In this document: positions 1 through 5,243 of the stretch, piece by piece
Numbering within the stretch: the stretch's first letter is position 1
Layout: every line of letters starts with the position of its first letter
DNA from: an uncultured Oscillospiraceae bacterium
Lineage (GTDB): Bacteria > Bacillota > Clostridia > Oscillospirales > Oscillospiraceae
DNA length: 5,243 nt
Reading direction: 5' to 3'
Assembly (NCBI GenBank): GCA_934515035.1
Contig: CAKSXP010000140.1
Location: 1 to 5,243 of the forward strand
Program-made: the position numbers and the translations under genes
The notes under the pieces: generated by a model
Database searches by the model: none
Told to the model about the DNA's origin: nothing
What the model saw: the letters and a program-made list of their open reading frames with translations, nothing else

Positions 1-2683
1 GAACAACACCGTCCGTATAGCTGTCGCCGCAGCGCTTGCAGCTATGCGTCGTGCTGCCGTCGGATGTGCAGGTGGCCTCGGTCACGGTCTCCGTATAGTC
101 ATGTCCGAGAGCCGGAGTGGTCTCCGTGTAGGAATCATCGCAGTTTGCGCAGACATAGGTCGTGACGCCGTCCTTTGTGCAGGTCGCTTCGCTCACGGCC
201 GCTTTATAATCGTGTCCCGTGGCAGGGATATCGACAGTATAGCTGTCATTGCAGCGCGTGCAGGTATGGGTCGCCGTTCCGTTTTCCGTGCAGGTCGCGG
301 GAACAGTCGTCACGACGTAATCATGGCCGAGCGCCGCAACGGTATCGGCAGTGCGCACATCGCCGCAGCTGGAGCAGGTGTAAGTTGTATATCCGTCTGC
401 CGTGCAGGTCGGAGCGGTAACGTCCGCTGAGTAGTTGTGTCCTGTCGCGGGGACCGTTTCGGTATACGTATTCAGGCATTCCTCGCACTGGTAGGTTATC
501 ACGCCGTCCTCCGTACACGTCGGCTCAGTCGCGCTTATCTGACGGTAGGAATGAACGTGGTCCTCTTCGACCTCTATGACATACCTGACGCCATCAATGA
601 CATAGTATGTCGTGCCGGCTCCAACGCCGGTAAAGGTAAGCTCGGTCGTTGTGAGCGTGCCGGTCCGGACCGTTCCGGAGGTCTCCGCACGCGTAAAGGT
701 CGTTCCGTCATAGCTGCCCCATGCTATCTCGGACAGCTGCCACCAGTAGTTTCTCGCCGTTGTGATAACGACCTGAATATAGCGGAAGCTCTCCACGGTA
801 TCGGGGACCACATAAGTGGAGGTCACCGCGCTGCCGCTGCTTCCCGTATAGGTCCCGATAGTAGTCCAGTTGTAGCCGTCGGAAGAAACCTGAACATTTG
901 CTCCGGTGCAGTAGTCGCCGTGAGCCGGGGAGCTGACCTGTACGGCATCGAAGCGAACGTCGGCGCCCAGATCAACGCGGGCATACATGCCGGCCGTCTG
1001 GCAGCTGGTAGACCAGTAGAACGTGGAGGTGTCGCCATCGATGATATTGGATATCACGCAGTTATAGCCGCCGTCCGTATATCCGCCGACAGAGGCCGAT
1101 GCGGCAGCCTGGTAGGAGACCTCCGCTCCCGTTCCCTGAACATAGTTGAGATCTGCGCTTGCGATCGCGGCATCTCCCTGGCGGGAAACGGTCTTTTCTC
1201 CGTCGAGTATGTACTTTTCAGAAGTCTCTCCGACCTTCAGCGAGACGGACTCCCTCGGGAGAAGCTCCGAATAGCTGTCGCCGCAGCGCGTGCAGCTGTA
1301 GATCACGTCTCCGTCATCATAGGACGCGGCATAATCGTGTCCAAGAGCCGGGATGGTTTCCGTATAGCTGTCGCCGCAGTCGGCACATGTATAGGTTATA
1401 GTACCTGCCTCCGTACATGTTGCCGCCTGTACGGAAGTTTCCCTGTAATCATGGACCTGTGCCGGAGGATCCGTGTTCAGCGTGCCGTCCGCATTGAATC
1501 CACCGGAGACGACGGACTCATCCACGCTGCCGGTATAGCTTCCGGCCATGGCAAGAGCCATTGCCCGAAGAGGAAGTCTGATCTTGGCCGCTTCCTGCTT
1601 CTCTGTTTCGGCCCCGGGGTAGTCGCTCCACATGCAAAACATGCCGCCGATGACCGAGGACGAGCTCAGGGTCGTGCCGCAGACCTTGTAGTTGCTCCAG
1701 TTTGAGGCATAGGTATAGCCGCTGTCAAAGTTGTCGTTTTTGCCGAGAACATAATAGAAATCGCCCGTCGTGTTGATTATCCTGAAGCCGTCGCCCGCAA
1801 GATTTGCGGCAGTACGCGGGGTGTAGCCGCTCCAGCCGCCGGACCAGTAGCAGATGACAATGTCCTTATCGAACGTGTAGGTCACAGAGCCGACGGACGC
1901 GCTTGTTTTATTTGCAAACTCAATGCCGTCGTTAAACACGATGGGGGTCATCCCCGCGTTCTTGACCATCGCCGCGAGCTCATTGACATATTTGATGAAG
2001 TATCCGTATTTTCCGCTGCTCTGGAGGCTGCCGAAGCCCATGGCTCCGGACGAATAGCGGTCATTTGCATATTCATCCGCTCCGAAGTTGAAGTATTTGC
2101 AGCCCTTGTCCGCAAAATATGTAATATACTTCTGGATAAAGGCCTGAGCAAAGGCCACAGCCGTGCTGTTTGAAACGTCTATCGTGGTCGATGAGCCGTT
2201 ATAGCTGCATGTCGTTCCGGTAAGAGAGGATGCAGCGCTCAGAATAGCGTCCATATGGCCGGGGCTGTTAAGGAGCGGGATTATCTCGATGCCCGCGGCA
2301 GCCGCGGTGCTGAATATCTCGTTCATGTCGCTCTCTGTCCACTCGCCGGTCGACGCTGTGGTATATGAGGTGTTTCCCGACTGGATCGCCGAGCTGACCG
2401 CCGCGCTGGAATAGGTCGCGGAGCCAACGGAAACAGACATATCATCAAGAAGCAAACGCATGCCGTCGTTCCCGACCGCAAGCATGACATGTGTATAACC
2501 GTCCGCTTTTGCTTCATAAATGAAAGACTTTATCCAATCGACCGTGAAATATTTTCGTCCGCTGTCGAGCATTGCGATCTTCATATAATCGCCGCTCGCG
2601 GCTGCGGACGCCGCTGTCGGAAGCATGCACGCAAGCATGCATACGATCAGCAGGACCGATAACAGTTTCTTTACTGTCTTCAA
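1..2683 (-). CDS. Secreted StrH-like GH20 exo-beta-N-acetylglucosaminidase with F5/8C domain and Cys repeats (3' end cut by window)
   Basis: Likely extracellular glycosidase that removes terminal beta-linked N-acetylhexosamine from glycans. 894 codons are visible with no stop. Residues 1-27 form a signal peptide: KK start, hydrophobic core, likely cleavage after A-S-A. Residues 33-381 form one GH20 barrel. The catalytic pair D203-E204 sits in FGADEYAND, with FNDG at 250-253, W280/W284, Y310/Y311 in YYVLG and W352 in MWSDYPGAE. This set closely matches what I recall of the StrH GH20 repeats. The classical His four residues before the Asp is N199, as I recall it also is in StrH. Then come a linker, Cys repeats (411-478), an Ig-like half (about 479-520), an F5/8C domain (about 528-656, IIDGD at 547-551), a beta-rich segment (657-708) and Cys repeats (711 to the edge). 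The TTG start is supported by GGGAGG 8 bases upstream and an in-frame TAA at 2699-2701; the first ATG, codon 16, would destroy the signal peptide. GH20 assignment is firm; exact substrate is inferred. Confidence 0.9.
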   Translation of the reverse strand, partial: MKTVKKLLSVLLIVCMLACMLPTAASAAASGDYMKIAMLDSGRKYFTVDWIKSFIYEAKADGYTHVMLAVGNDGMRLLLDDMSVSVGSATYSSAAVSSAIQSGNTSYTTASTGEWTESDMNEIFSTAAAAGIEIIPLLNSPGHMDAILSAASSLTGTTCSYNGSSTTIDVSNSTAVAFAQAFIQKYITYFADKGCKYFNFGADEYANDRYSSGAMGFGSLQSSGKYGYFIKYVNELAAMVKNAGMTPIVFNDGIEFANKTSASVGSVTYTFDKDIVICYWSGGWSGYTPRTAANLAGDGFRIINTTGDFYYVLGKNDNFDSGYTYASNWSNYKVCGTTLSSSSVIGGMFCMWSDYPGAETEKQEAAKIRLPLRAMALAMAGSYTGSVDESVVSGGFNADGTLNTDPPAQVHDYRETSVQAATCTEAGTITYTCADCGDSYTETIPALGHDYAASYDDGDVIYSCTRCGDSYSELLPRESVSLKVGETSEKYILDGEKTVSRQGDAAIASADLNYVQGTGAEVSYQAAASASVGGYTDGGYNCVISNIIDGDTSTFYWSTSCQTAGMYARVDLGADVRFDAVQVSSPAHGDYCTGANVQVSSDGYNWTTIGTYTGSSGSAVTSTYVVPDTVESFRYIQVVITTARNYWWQLSEIAWGSYDGTTFTRAETSGTVRTGTLTTTELTFTGVGAGTTYYVIDGVRYVIEVEEDHVHSYRQISATEPTCTEDGVITYQCEECLNTYTETVPATGHNYSADVTAPTCTADGYTTYTCSSCGDVRTADTVAALGHDYVVTTVPATCTENGTATHTCTRCNDSYTVDIPATGHDYKAAVSEATCTKDGVTTYVCANCDDSYTETTPALGHDYTETVTEATCTSDGSTTHSCKRCGDSYTDGVV
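2..553 (-). repeat. Five tandem 37-38-residue Cys repeats, coding (continues past window edge)
   Basis: Protein-level tandem repeats within the GH20 gene, residues 711-894. The copies lie at 440-553, 326-439, 215-325, 104-214 and 2-103; the last is incomplete. Each starts with H-[DNS]-Y, carries [PA]-T-C-T-x-[DN]-G, then T-[YH]-x-C-x-x-C, and ends near P-A-[TL]-G. One His and three Cys keep constant spacing: H-x10/11-C-x9-C-x2-C. The lengths are 38, 38, 37 and 37. The fourth block (326-439) has VRTADTVAA where the others have SYTE-type sequence. I know repeats of this style from surface proteins of gut Clostridia, but not a defined function. Spacer, wall-binding and metal- or disulfide-stabilised modules are all possible. 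Confidence 0.88.
1250..1453 (-). repeat. Two further Cys repeats, the second degenerate, between GH20 and F5/8C domains
   Basis: Residues 411-448 (DNA 1340-1453) are a full 38-residue copy of the repeat, with Cys at repeat positions 13, 23 and 26. Residues 449-478 (1250-1339) are a shortened copy. It keeps HDY and C-x2-C-GDSY but has lost the TCT-x-x-G block and its first Cys. DNA similarity to the C-terminal array is high: 1271-1297 matches 17-43 at all but about one base, and 1359-1379 is identical to 12-32. This suggests recent duplication or ongoing exchange within the gene. Confidence 0.85.
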
Positions 2684-2691
2684 TGGTTTTC

Positions 2692-2697
2692 CCTCCC
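2692..2697 (-). promoter_or_regulatory. Shine-Dalgarno site GGGAGG of the GH20 gene
   Basis: GGGAGG on the minus strand lies 8 bases before the TTG at 2681-2683. It decides the start: the frame is closed by TAA at 2699-2701, no ATG lies between that stop and the SD-spaced TTG, and the residues that follow make a normal signal peptide. Confidence 0.85.
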
Positions 2698-2708
2698 GTT
2701 ATTTGGCT

Positions 2709-2738
2709 TGTTTTTCCCGGCTTAACCCCCGGAAAACA
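2709..2738. repeat. Imperfect inverted repeat in the GH20 leader
   Basis: On the plus strand, GTTTTTCCCGG pairs with CCCGGAAAAC around a short CTTAACC-type loop, with one bulged T and one C-C mismatch. It lies about 26-55 bases before the GH20 start, just upstream of the Shine-Dalgarno. No T-run follows on the minus strand, so it is not a classical terminator. An operator or an mRNA-stabilising or translation-control hairpin is possible. Confidence 0.4.
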
Positions 2739-2768
2739 CTTAAAATAATAAAAGAGTTCTCCCATTTT

Positions 2769-2797
2769 CGCAATAGTTTTTTTAAGAAATTTGTCAA
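2769..2797 (-). promoter_or_regulatory. Candidate promoter of the GH20 gene, perfect -35 box but weak -10
   Basis: Minus-strand TTGACA at 2792-2797 is a perfect sigma-70 type -35 hexamer in an A+T-rich stretch. At 16-17 bases spacing the -10 would be TATTGC or ATTGCG, a poor match. The transcript would have a leader of about 80 bases before the TTG. The -35 is seen directly; promoter activity is inferred, and the TATAAT at 2850-2855 competes for the role. Confidence 0.35.
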
Positions 2798-2849
2798 AAA
2801 TCACAGAATAAGCTGTTAATTTATTTGCAGGTGATCTGATTATTTATGC

Positions 2850-2855
2850 ATTATA
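2850..2855 (-). promoter_or_regulatory. Perfect TATAAT -10-like box upstream of the GH20 gene
   Basis: Minus-strand TATAAT at 2850-2855, preceded by TTG. At 16-19 bases upstream only G+C-rich sequence is present, with nothing like TTGACA, so it would need an activator or a different sigma factor. Its upstream flank overlaps the inverted repeat at 2872-2905, where a regulator could bind. A transcript from here would have a leader of roughly 160 bases. Confidence 0.35.
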
Positions 2856-2871
2856 CAAGATGTTTTGTGCG

Positions 2872-2909
2872 AGCCGGTCCGATACACCGTATATTGTGTC
2901 CGGCTTTTT
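2872..2909. repeat. Inverted repeat AGCCGG...CCGGCT with inner near-palindrome
   Basis: AGCCGG at 2872-2877 pairs with CCGGCT at 2900-2905. Inside it, ACAC pairs with GTGT, and 2881-2900 is a near-palindrome with GAYACA outer arms. On the plus strand TTTTT follows (2905-2909), so it could weakly terminate transcripts running antisense to the GH20 gene. It also sits just upstream of the TATAAT at 2850-2855, which fits an operator. Neither role is proven by the sequence. Confidence 0.35.
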
Positions 2910-2922
2910 ACGGAAAATTTTG

Positions 2923-2941
2923 CGGCGGAAATGCTCCGCCG
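2923..2941. repeat. Perfect 7-bp hairpin CGGCGGA / TCCGCCG
   Basis: The stem at 2923-2929 pairs with 2935-2941 around a 5-base loop. On the minus strand it is followed by CAAAATTTTCC, a poor T-run. It may support the main terminator as a second stem downstream of era. Confidence 0.4.
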
Positions 2942-2952
2942 GTCCAAACAGG

Positions 2953-2993
2953 AAAACCGGCAGGACGCAGTGCCCCGCGTCTCGCCGGTTTTT
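2953..2993. terminator. Rho-independent terminator after era, probably bidirectional
   Basis: ACCGGC-AG-GACGC pairs with GCGTC-TC-GCCGGT (2956-2989): 11 base pairs, a 2-base internal mismatch and an 8-base loop. On the minus strand, TTTTCC follows about 66 bases after the era stop, which would end the phoH-ybeY-dgkA-era transcript. On the plus strand, TTTTTGT follows the same stem. It separates the housekeeping operon from the GH20 gene. Confidence 0.85.
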
Positions 2994-3055
2994 GTAAAAT
3001 TATAAACACTTCGGTGCTGTGCAGCAATGACCACAAGCTTCACCCGCGGCAGCTG

Positions 3056-3949
3056 TCAGCCGATGCTGTCATAGCCGAAGTTCCGCAGCTGCGCCTGACT
3101 GTCGCGCCAGTTTTCCTTGACCTTGACCCAGGTCTGCAAAAACACTTTTGTCCCCATAAAGCGTTCAATATCCTCACGGGCAAGCTTTCCGATCTTTTTG
3201 AGCATTGCGCCCTGTTTGCCGATGATTATGCCCTTGTGGCTGGCCTTTTCACAGTATATCGTAACGTCGAGATCTATTATCTCGTTATCGCGCTCCGAAA
3301 ACTTCGTCACTTCGATCGCCGTTCCGTGCGGTATCTCCTTGTCCAGACACAGCAGCAGCTTTTCCCGCACGATCTCGGCGCAGACCTGCTTTTCCGGCTG
3401 GTCGGTGGTCATGCCGTCCGGGAACAGCTGCGGGCCGTCCTCCGCAAACTTCTGAAGCTCGTCGAGCAGTTCGCCGACGCCGTCCCCCTGCTTTGCAGAT
3501 ATCGGAATGATGGCGGCAAACTCAAACGCCTGCGCATAAGTTGCAATAACGGAGAGGAGCTTTTCCTTTTCGACGGAATCTATCTTGTTGATGCAGAGTA
3601 TTGCCGGCACGCCGGACGCGCGTATGCGCTCGATGAGTTCCGTTTCCTGAGGACCGATGTTATCTATCGGCTCGACCACGAGTACCACGGCGTCAACATC
3701 CGCCACGGACTCGCGCACGACCTTGACCATATAGTCTCCCAGCGCGGTGCGCGGCTTGTGAAAGCCCGGGGTGTCCATGATTATAAACTGGGTATCGCCC
3801 CTGTTCACAATGGCGGTTATGCGGTTGCGCGTTGTTTGGGGCTTGTTGGTAACGATGGCTATCTTCTCTCCCGCCAGCGTATTCGTAAGCGTGGACTTTC
3901 CCACGTTCGGGCGTCCGCAGATCGTGACAACAGCAGTTTTTGTAATCAT
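3056..3949 (-). CDS. era: GTPase Era, 16S rRNA-binding ribosome maturation factor
   Basis: Era is a GTPase that binds the 3' end of 16S rRNA and assists late 30S assembly. At 297 residues the protein is the usual family length and complete. The GTPase motifs are in order: G1 GRPNVGKST (12-20), the G2 effector region around KPQTTRNR (36-43), G3 DTPGF (59-63), G4 NKID (121-124) and G5 SAK (151-153). A C-terminal KH RNA-binding domain has GKQG at 244-247. The ATG start overlaps the dgkA stop as ATGA, with GGAG 9 bases upstream inside the dgkA end. It is the last gene of the operon. In many Firmicutes recO follows era; here a terminator and an unrelated secreted enzyme follow. No missing key residue. 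Confidence 0.98.
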   Translation of the reverse strand: MITKTAVVTICGRPNVGKSTLTNTLAGEKIAIVTNKPQTTRNRITAIVNRGDTQFIIMDTPGFHKPRTALGDYMVKVVRESVADVDAVVLVVEPIDNIGPQETELIERIRASGVPAILCINKIDSVEKEKLLSVIATYAQAFEFAAIIPISAKQGDGVGELLDELQKFAEDGPQLFPDGMTTDQPEKQVCAEIVREKLLLCLDKEIPHGTAIEVTKFSERDNEIIDLDVTIYCEKASHKGIIIGKQGAMLKKIGKLAREDIERFMGTKVFLQTWVKVKENWRDSQAQLRNFGYDSIG

Positions 3950-4386
3950 TTATTCTTTCTCCCAAATATCATTAGTATCCATATTGCGATAGACAGTGCG
4001 AGCAGCAGGGCGCACACGGGATCATGAGCAAAAAACTCCAGTGCCCGGCGCGGCCTGTCACCGCTGAAGAATATGACGCACCCGGCAGCGGCGGAAAACA
4101 GCGCGCAGACCAGAACAGCTCCCGCGGCAGCATCCTTTGCGTGCATTATCGAGTCATCCCGCTCGACCGTCACTCTGTCGCACAGTCTCTCAAGCGCGGT
4201 GTTGACGCACTCCATGCCGATGACCGCACCGCAGCAGATAAGTACAACGCCCCATTCGGCGGCGCTGAGCCCGACCGTCAGTCCGCCCGCGATCACATAA
4301 AAGGCAAAGCAGAAATGTATCCGCATATGGCGCTCGGTCCGGAGCGCATGAGCGATGCCGCGAAAAGCGTAAAGGAAGGGCCTCAC
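3946..4386 (-). CDS. dgkA: DgkA family membrane lipid kinase (diacylglycerol or undecaprenol kinase)
   Basis: Small integral membrane kinase. In Gram-positive bacteria this family mostly phosphorylates undecaprenol, feeding the lipid carrier of cell-wall synthesis; in Proteobacteria it phosphorylates diacylglycerol. The family signature E-x-x-N-T-A-x-E is present as ECVNTALE (59-66), with RTERHMRIH at 16-24 and AKDAAAGAVL at 83-92. Membrane segments fall near 25-43, 46-65 and 86-108. A fourth hydrophobic segment (about 124-141) ends in a basic GRKNK tail. At 146 residues it is about 20-25 longer than the three-helix forms I recall from B. subtilis and E. coli. The start is GTG, overlapping the ybeY stop as GTGA, with GGAG 11 bases upstream. 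Substrate preference is inferred from the likely phylum. Confidence 0.93.
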   Translation of the reverse strand: MRPFLYAFRGIAHALRTERHMRIHFCFAFYVIAGGLTVGLSAAEWGVVLICCGAVIGMECVNTALERLCDRVTVERDDSIMHAKDAAAGAVLVCALFSAAAGCVIFFSGDRPRRALEFFAHDPVCALLLALSIAIWILMIFGRKNK

Positions 4387-4868
4387 AGCCCTATCATCTC
4401 CATGATCGCATCCTCGCGTTCGCGCATTTTCCGCTTTTCCTCGCCCTCGTCAAGATGGTCATATCCCAGAAGATGCAGAACGCTGTGAACGGTAAGATAG
4501 CTCAGCTCGCGCTCAAAGCCGTGGCCGTATTCCTCCCCCTGGGCAATGCAGCGCTCCAGAGAAAGGACCATATCCCCGAGCATGACAGCACCCGTGTCGT
4601 AGTCCAGCTCGCACTCTCCGGCGTTGAACACGCCCGCTTCCATCTCATTCTGCGGAAAAGACAGAACGTCTGTCGGTCTGTCTATGCCACGCTGTTCAAG
4701 GTTTATTTCGCGTATGCCTTCATCGTCCGTGAGCAGGACGAATATCTCGCACAGGGCGTCGACTCCCTGCGCTTCAAGCGCGGTATTGGCCGCCTTTTTT
4801 ATGAGCCGGTATGCATCCGGACAGCCCAGTCCGCGTTTATCGCGCGAGACATATATTCTGTGCTTCAT
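4383..4868 (-). CDS. ybeY: Endoribonuclease YbeY, rRNA maturation factor
   Basis: YbeY is a single-strand endoribonuclease needed for 16S rRNA 3'-end processing and ribosome quality control. The metal-binding motif H-x3-H-x5-H is complete as [11 protein letters not shown] (His 128, 132 and 138), preceded by the conserved ELSYLTVH. The second family block, [10 protein letters not shown] (63-72), with R60 just before it, is present. At 161 residues it is the normal length. The ATG overlaps the phoH stop as ATGA and is preceded by GAAGG at 7 bases, so translation is likely coupled to phoH. YbeY and Era both act on the 16S 3' end, which fits their sharing this operon. Confidence 0.98.
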   Translation of the reverse strand: MKHRIYVSRDKRGLGCPDAYRLIKKAANTALEAQGVDALCEIFVLLTDDEGIREINLEQRGIDRPTDVLSFPQNEMEAGVFNAGECELDYDTGAVMLGDMVLSLERCIAQGEEYGHGFERELSYLTVHSVLHLLGYDHLDEGEEKRKMREREDAIMEMIGL

Positions 4869-5243
4869 TTTACAGCCTTCTTCTCGGTCGTTTTTCTGTA
4901 AGTTTTGTTCGGCGCGGAGCTCTGACGCTTGTCATAGTCCTCGTACGCCTCGATTATCTTCTGCACGAGCACATGCCGCACAACGTCCGCGCCTGTCAGT
5001 TTGCATATCGCGATATCGTCGATCCCCTGCAACACGCGCATGGCTTCCTTCAGTCCGCTCGCCTTGTCACCCGGCAGGTCGATCTGCGTAACGTCGCCCG
5101 TAATGACGACCTTGGAACCGAAGCCGATCCTGGTAAGAAACATCTTCATCTGTTCCCTGCTCGTGTTCTGTGCCTCGTCGAGGATGATGAAGCTGTCGTC
5201 GAGCGTTCTGCCGCGCATATGTGCCAGCGGCGCGACCTCGATG
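4865..5243 (-). CDS. phoH: PhoH family ATPase, C-terminal part (5' end beyond window)
   Basis: The last 125 residues of a PhoH-like (YbeZ-type) P-loop ATPase, which usually has about 320-350 residues. The fragment opens in [14 protein letters not shown], the conserved stretch just before Walker B, so the gene extends past the right edge. The Met at 5216-5218 is internal, not the start. Walker [10 protein letters not shown] is at fragment residues 18-26 and the family motif [13 protein letters not shown] at 45-57. The Walker A loop lies outside the window. The tail is basic and low in complexity ([13 protein letters not shown]). It is directly upstream of ybeY with a 4-base overlap, and the two proteins are commonly linked in RNA metabolism. 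The biochemical role of PhoH is less settled than that of its neighbours. Confidence 0.95.
   Translation of the reverse strand, partial: IEVAPLAHMRGRTLDDSFIILDEAQNTSREQMKMFLTRIGFGSKVVITGDVTQIDLPGDKASGLKEAMRVLQGIDDIAICKLTGADVVRHVLVQKIIEAYEDYDKRQSSAPNKTYRKTTEKKAVK

Larger units (their letters stand above)
2684..3055. other. Intergenic region between era and the GH20 gene
   Basis: These 372 bases carry the era terminator, two further inverted repeats, candidate promoter boxes and the GH20 leader. The half nearest the GH20 gene is markedly richer in A+T than the flanking genes, as expected for a promoter region. I find no tRNA, rRNA, CRISPR-like repeat or credible small gene. Short open frames here run through the terminator or lack a ribosome binding site. 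Confidence 0.7.

Noticed and set aside
44..430. Plus-strand open frame with repeated Ala/Gly/Arg/Val-rich segments
   Set aside because: The apparent repeats are the antisense image of the Cys-repeat array and not a separate protein.
2..553. CRISPR-like array
   Set aside because: The periodicity is about 111-114 bases, a multiple of three, and it encodes divergent protein repeats. There are no short identical repeats separated by unique spacers.
437..1705. A 422-codon open frame on the plus strand with an ATG start
   Set aside because: It lies wholly antisense to the GH20 gene, shows no recognisable domain, is rich in Arg, Gly, Ala and Val as expected from the complement of biased codons, and has no clear ribosome binding site. 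The minus frame has a signal peptide, catalytic motifs and repeats.
2066..2089. Loss of the GH20 catalytic His (N199 in place of His before G-A-D-E)
   Set aside because: StrH-type GH20 domains, as I recall them, also have Asn in this position (FNIG-x-DEYAND), so it is a subfamily trait and not evidence of inactivity.
2623..2628. Lipoprotein signal (C19 in M-L-A-C)
   Set aside because: Positions -3 and -2 do not fit the lipobox well, and a normal A-S-A signal peptidase I site follows at 25-27.
2514..2804. Minus-strand 96-codon open frame overlapping the GH20 start
   Set aside because: It is in a different frame from the GH20 signal peptide and catalytic domain, reads through the leader hairpin, and its product lacks any recognisable feature.
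2840..3043. Minus-strand 67-codon open frame between era and the GH20 gene
   Set aside because: It spans the strong terminator and both other hairpins, and has no recognisable similarity.
2846..4027. A 393-codon open frame on the plus strand
   Set aside because: It is antisense to era and reads through the terminator hairpin. Era on the other strand has all five GTPase motifs and a KH domain.

Overview
The window looks like a chromosomal segment from a low-redundancy, fairly G+C-rich Firmicute, most plausibly a gut Clostridia member (Oscillospiraceae or Lachnospiraceae type). Three things suggest this: the gene order phoH-ybeY-dgkA-era, which is typical of Firmicutes; a secreted host-glycan-type glycosidase; and cysteine-containing 'TCT..G..TY.C..C' surface repeats of a kind I associate with gut Clostridia. 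The taxonomic placement is inference. Every supported gene is on the minus strand, so the reading direction runs from the right edge to the left edge.

Right half (3056-5243): a tight housekeeping operon reads phoH (5' end cut by the window edge), ybeY, dgkA, era. Each of the three junctions is a 4-base stop/start overlap (ATGA, GTGA, ATGA), so the genes are probably translationally coupled. PhoH-type ATPase, the YbeY endoribonuclease and the Era GTPase belong to RNA and ribosome maturation. DgkA is a small membrane lipid kinase, in Firmicutes often an undecaprenol kinase, and this one carries an extra C-terminal membrane segment.

Middle (2684-3055): a 372-base intergenic region. It holds a strong hairpin terminator with T-runs on both sides, two further inverted repeats, a perfect TATAAT box, a perfect TTGACA box and a leader hairpin ahead of the next gene. 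I see no RNA gene or small protein there that I can support.

Left half (1-2683): the first 894 codons of a large secreted protein that starts with TTG and runs off the left edge without a stop. In order it has a signal peptide, a single GH20 catalytic domain closely resembling the repeats of pneumococcal StrH (exo-beta-N-acetylglucosaminidase), two Cys repeats, an Ig-like half, an F5/8 type C (CBM32-like) domain, a second Ig-like half, and at least five more Cys repeats. It probably removes terminal beta-linked GlcNAc from host or dietary glycans outside the cell. It forms its own transcription unit, separated from the era operon by the terminator.

I do not see a new defence or mobile system here. 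The least explained element is the Cys-repeat array (H-x10/11-C-x9-C-x2-C per copy) and the way the carbohydrate-binding module interrupts it.
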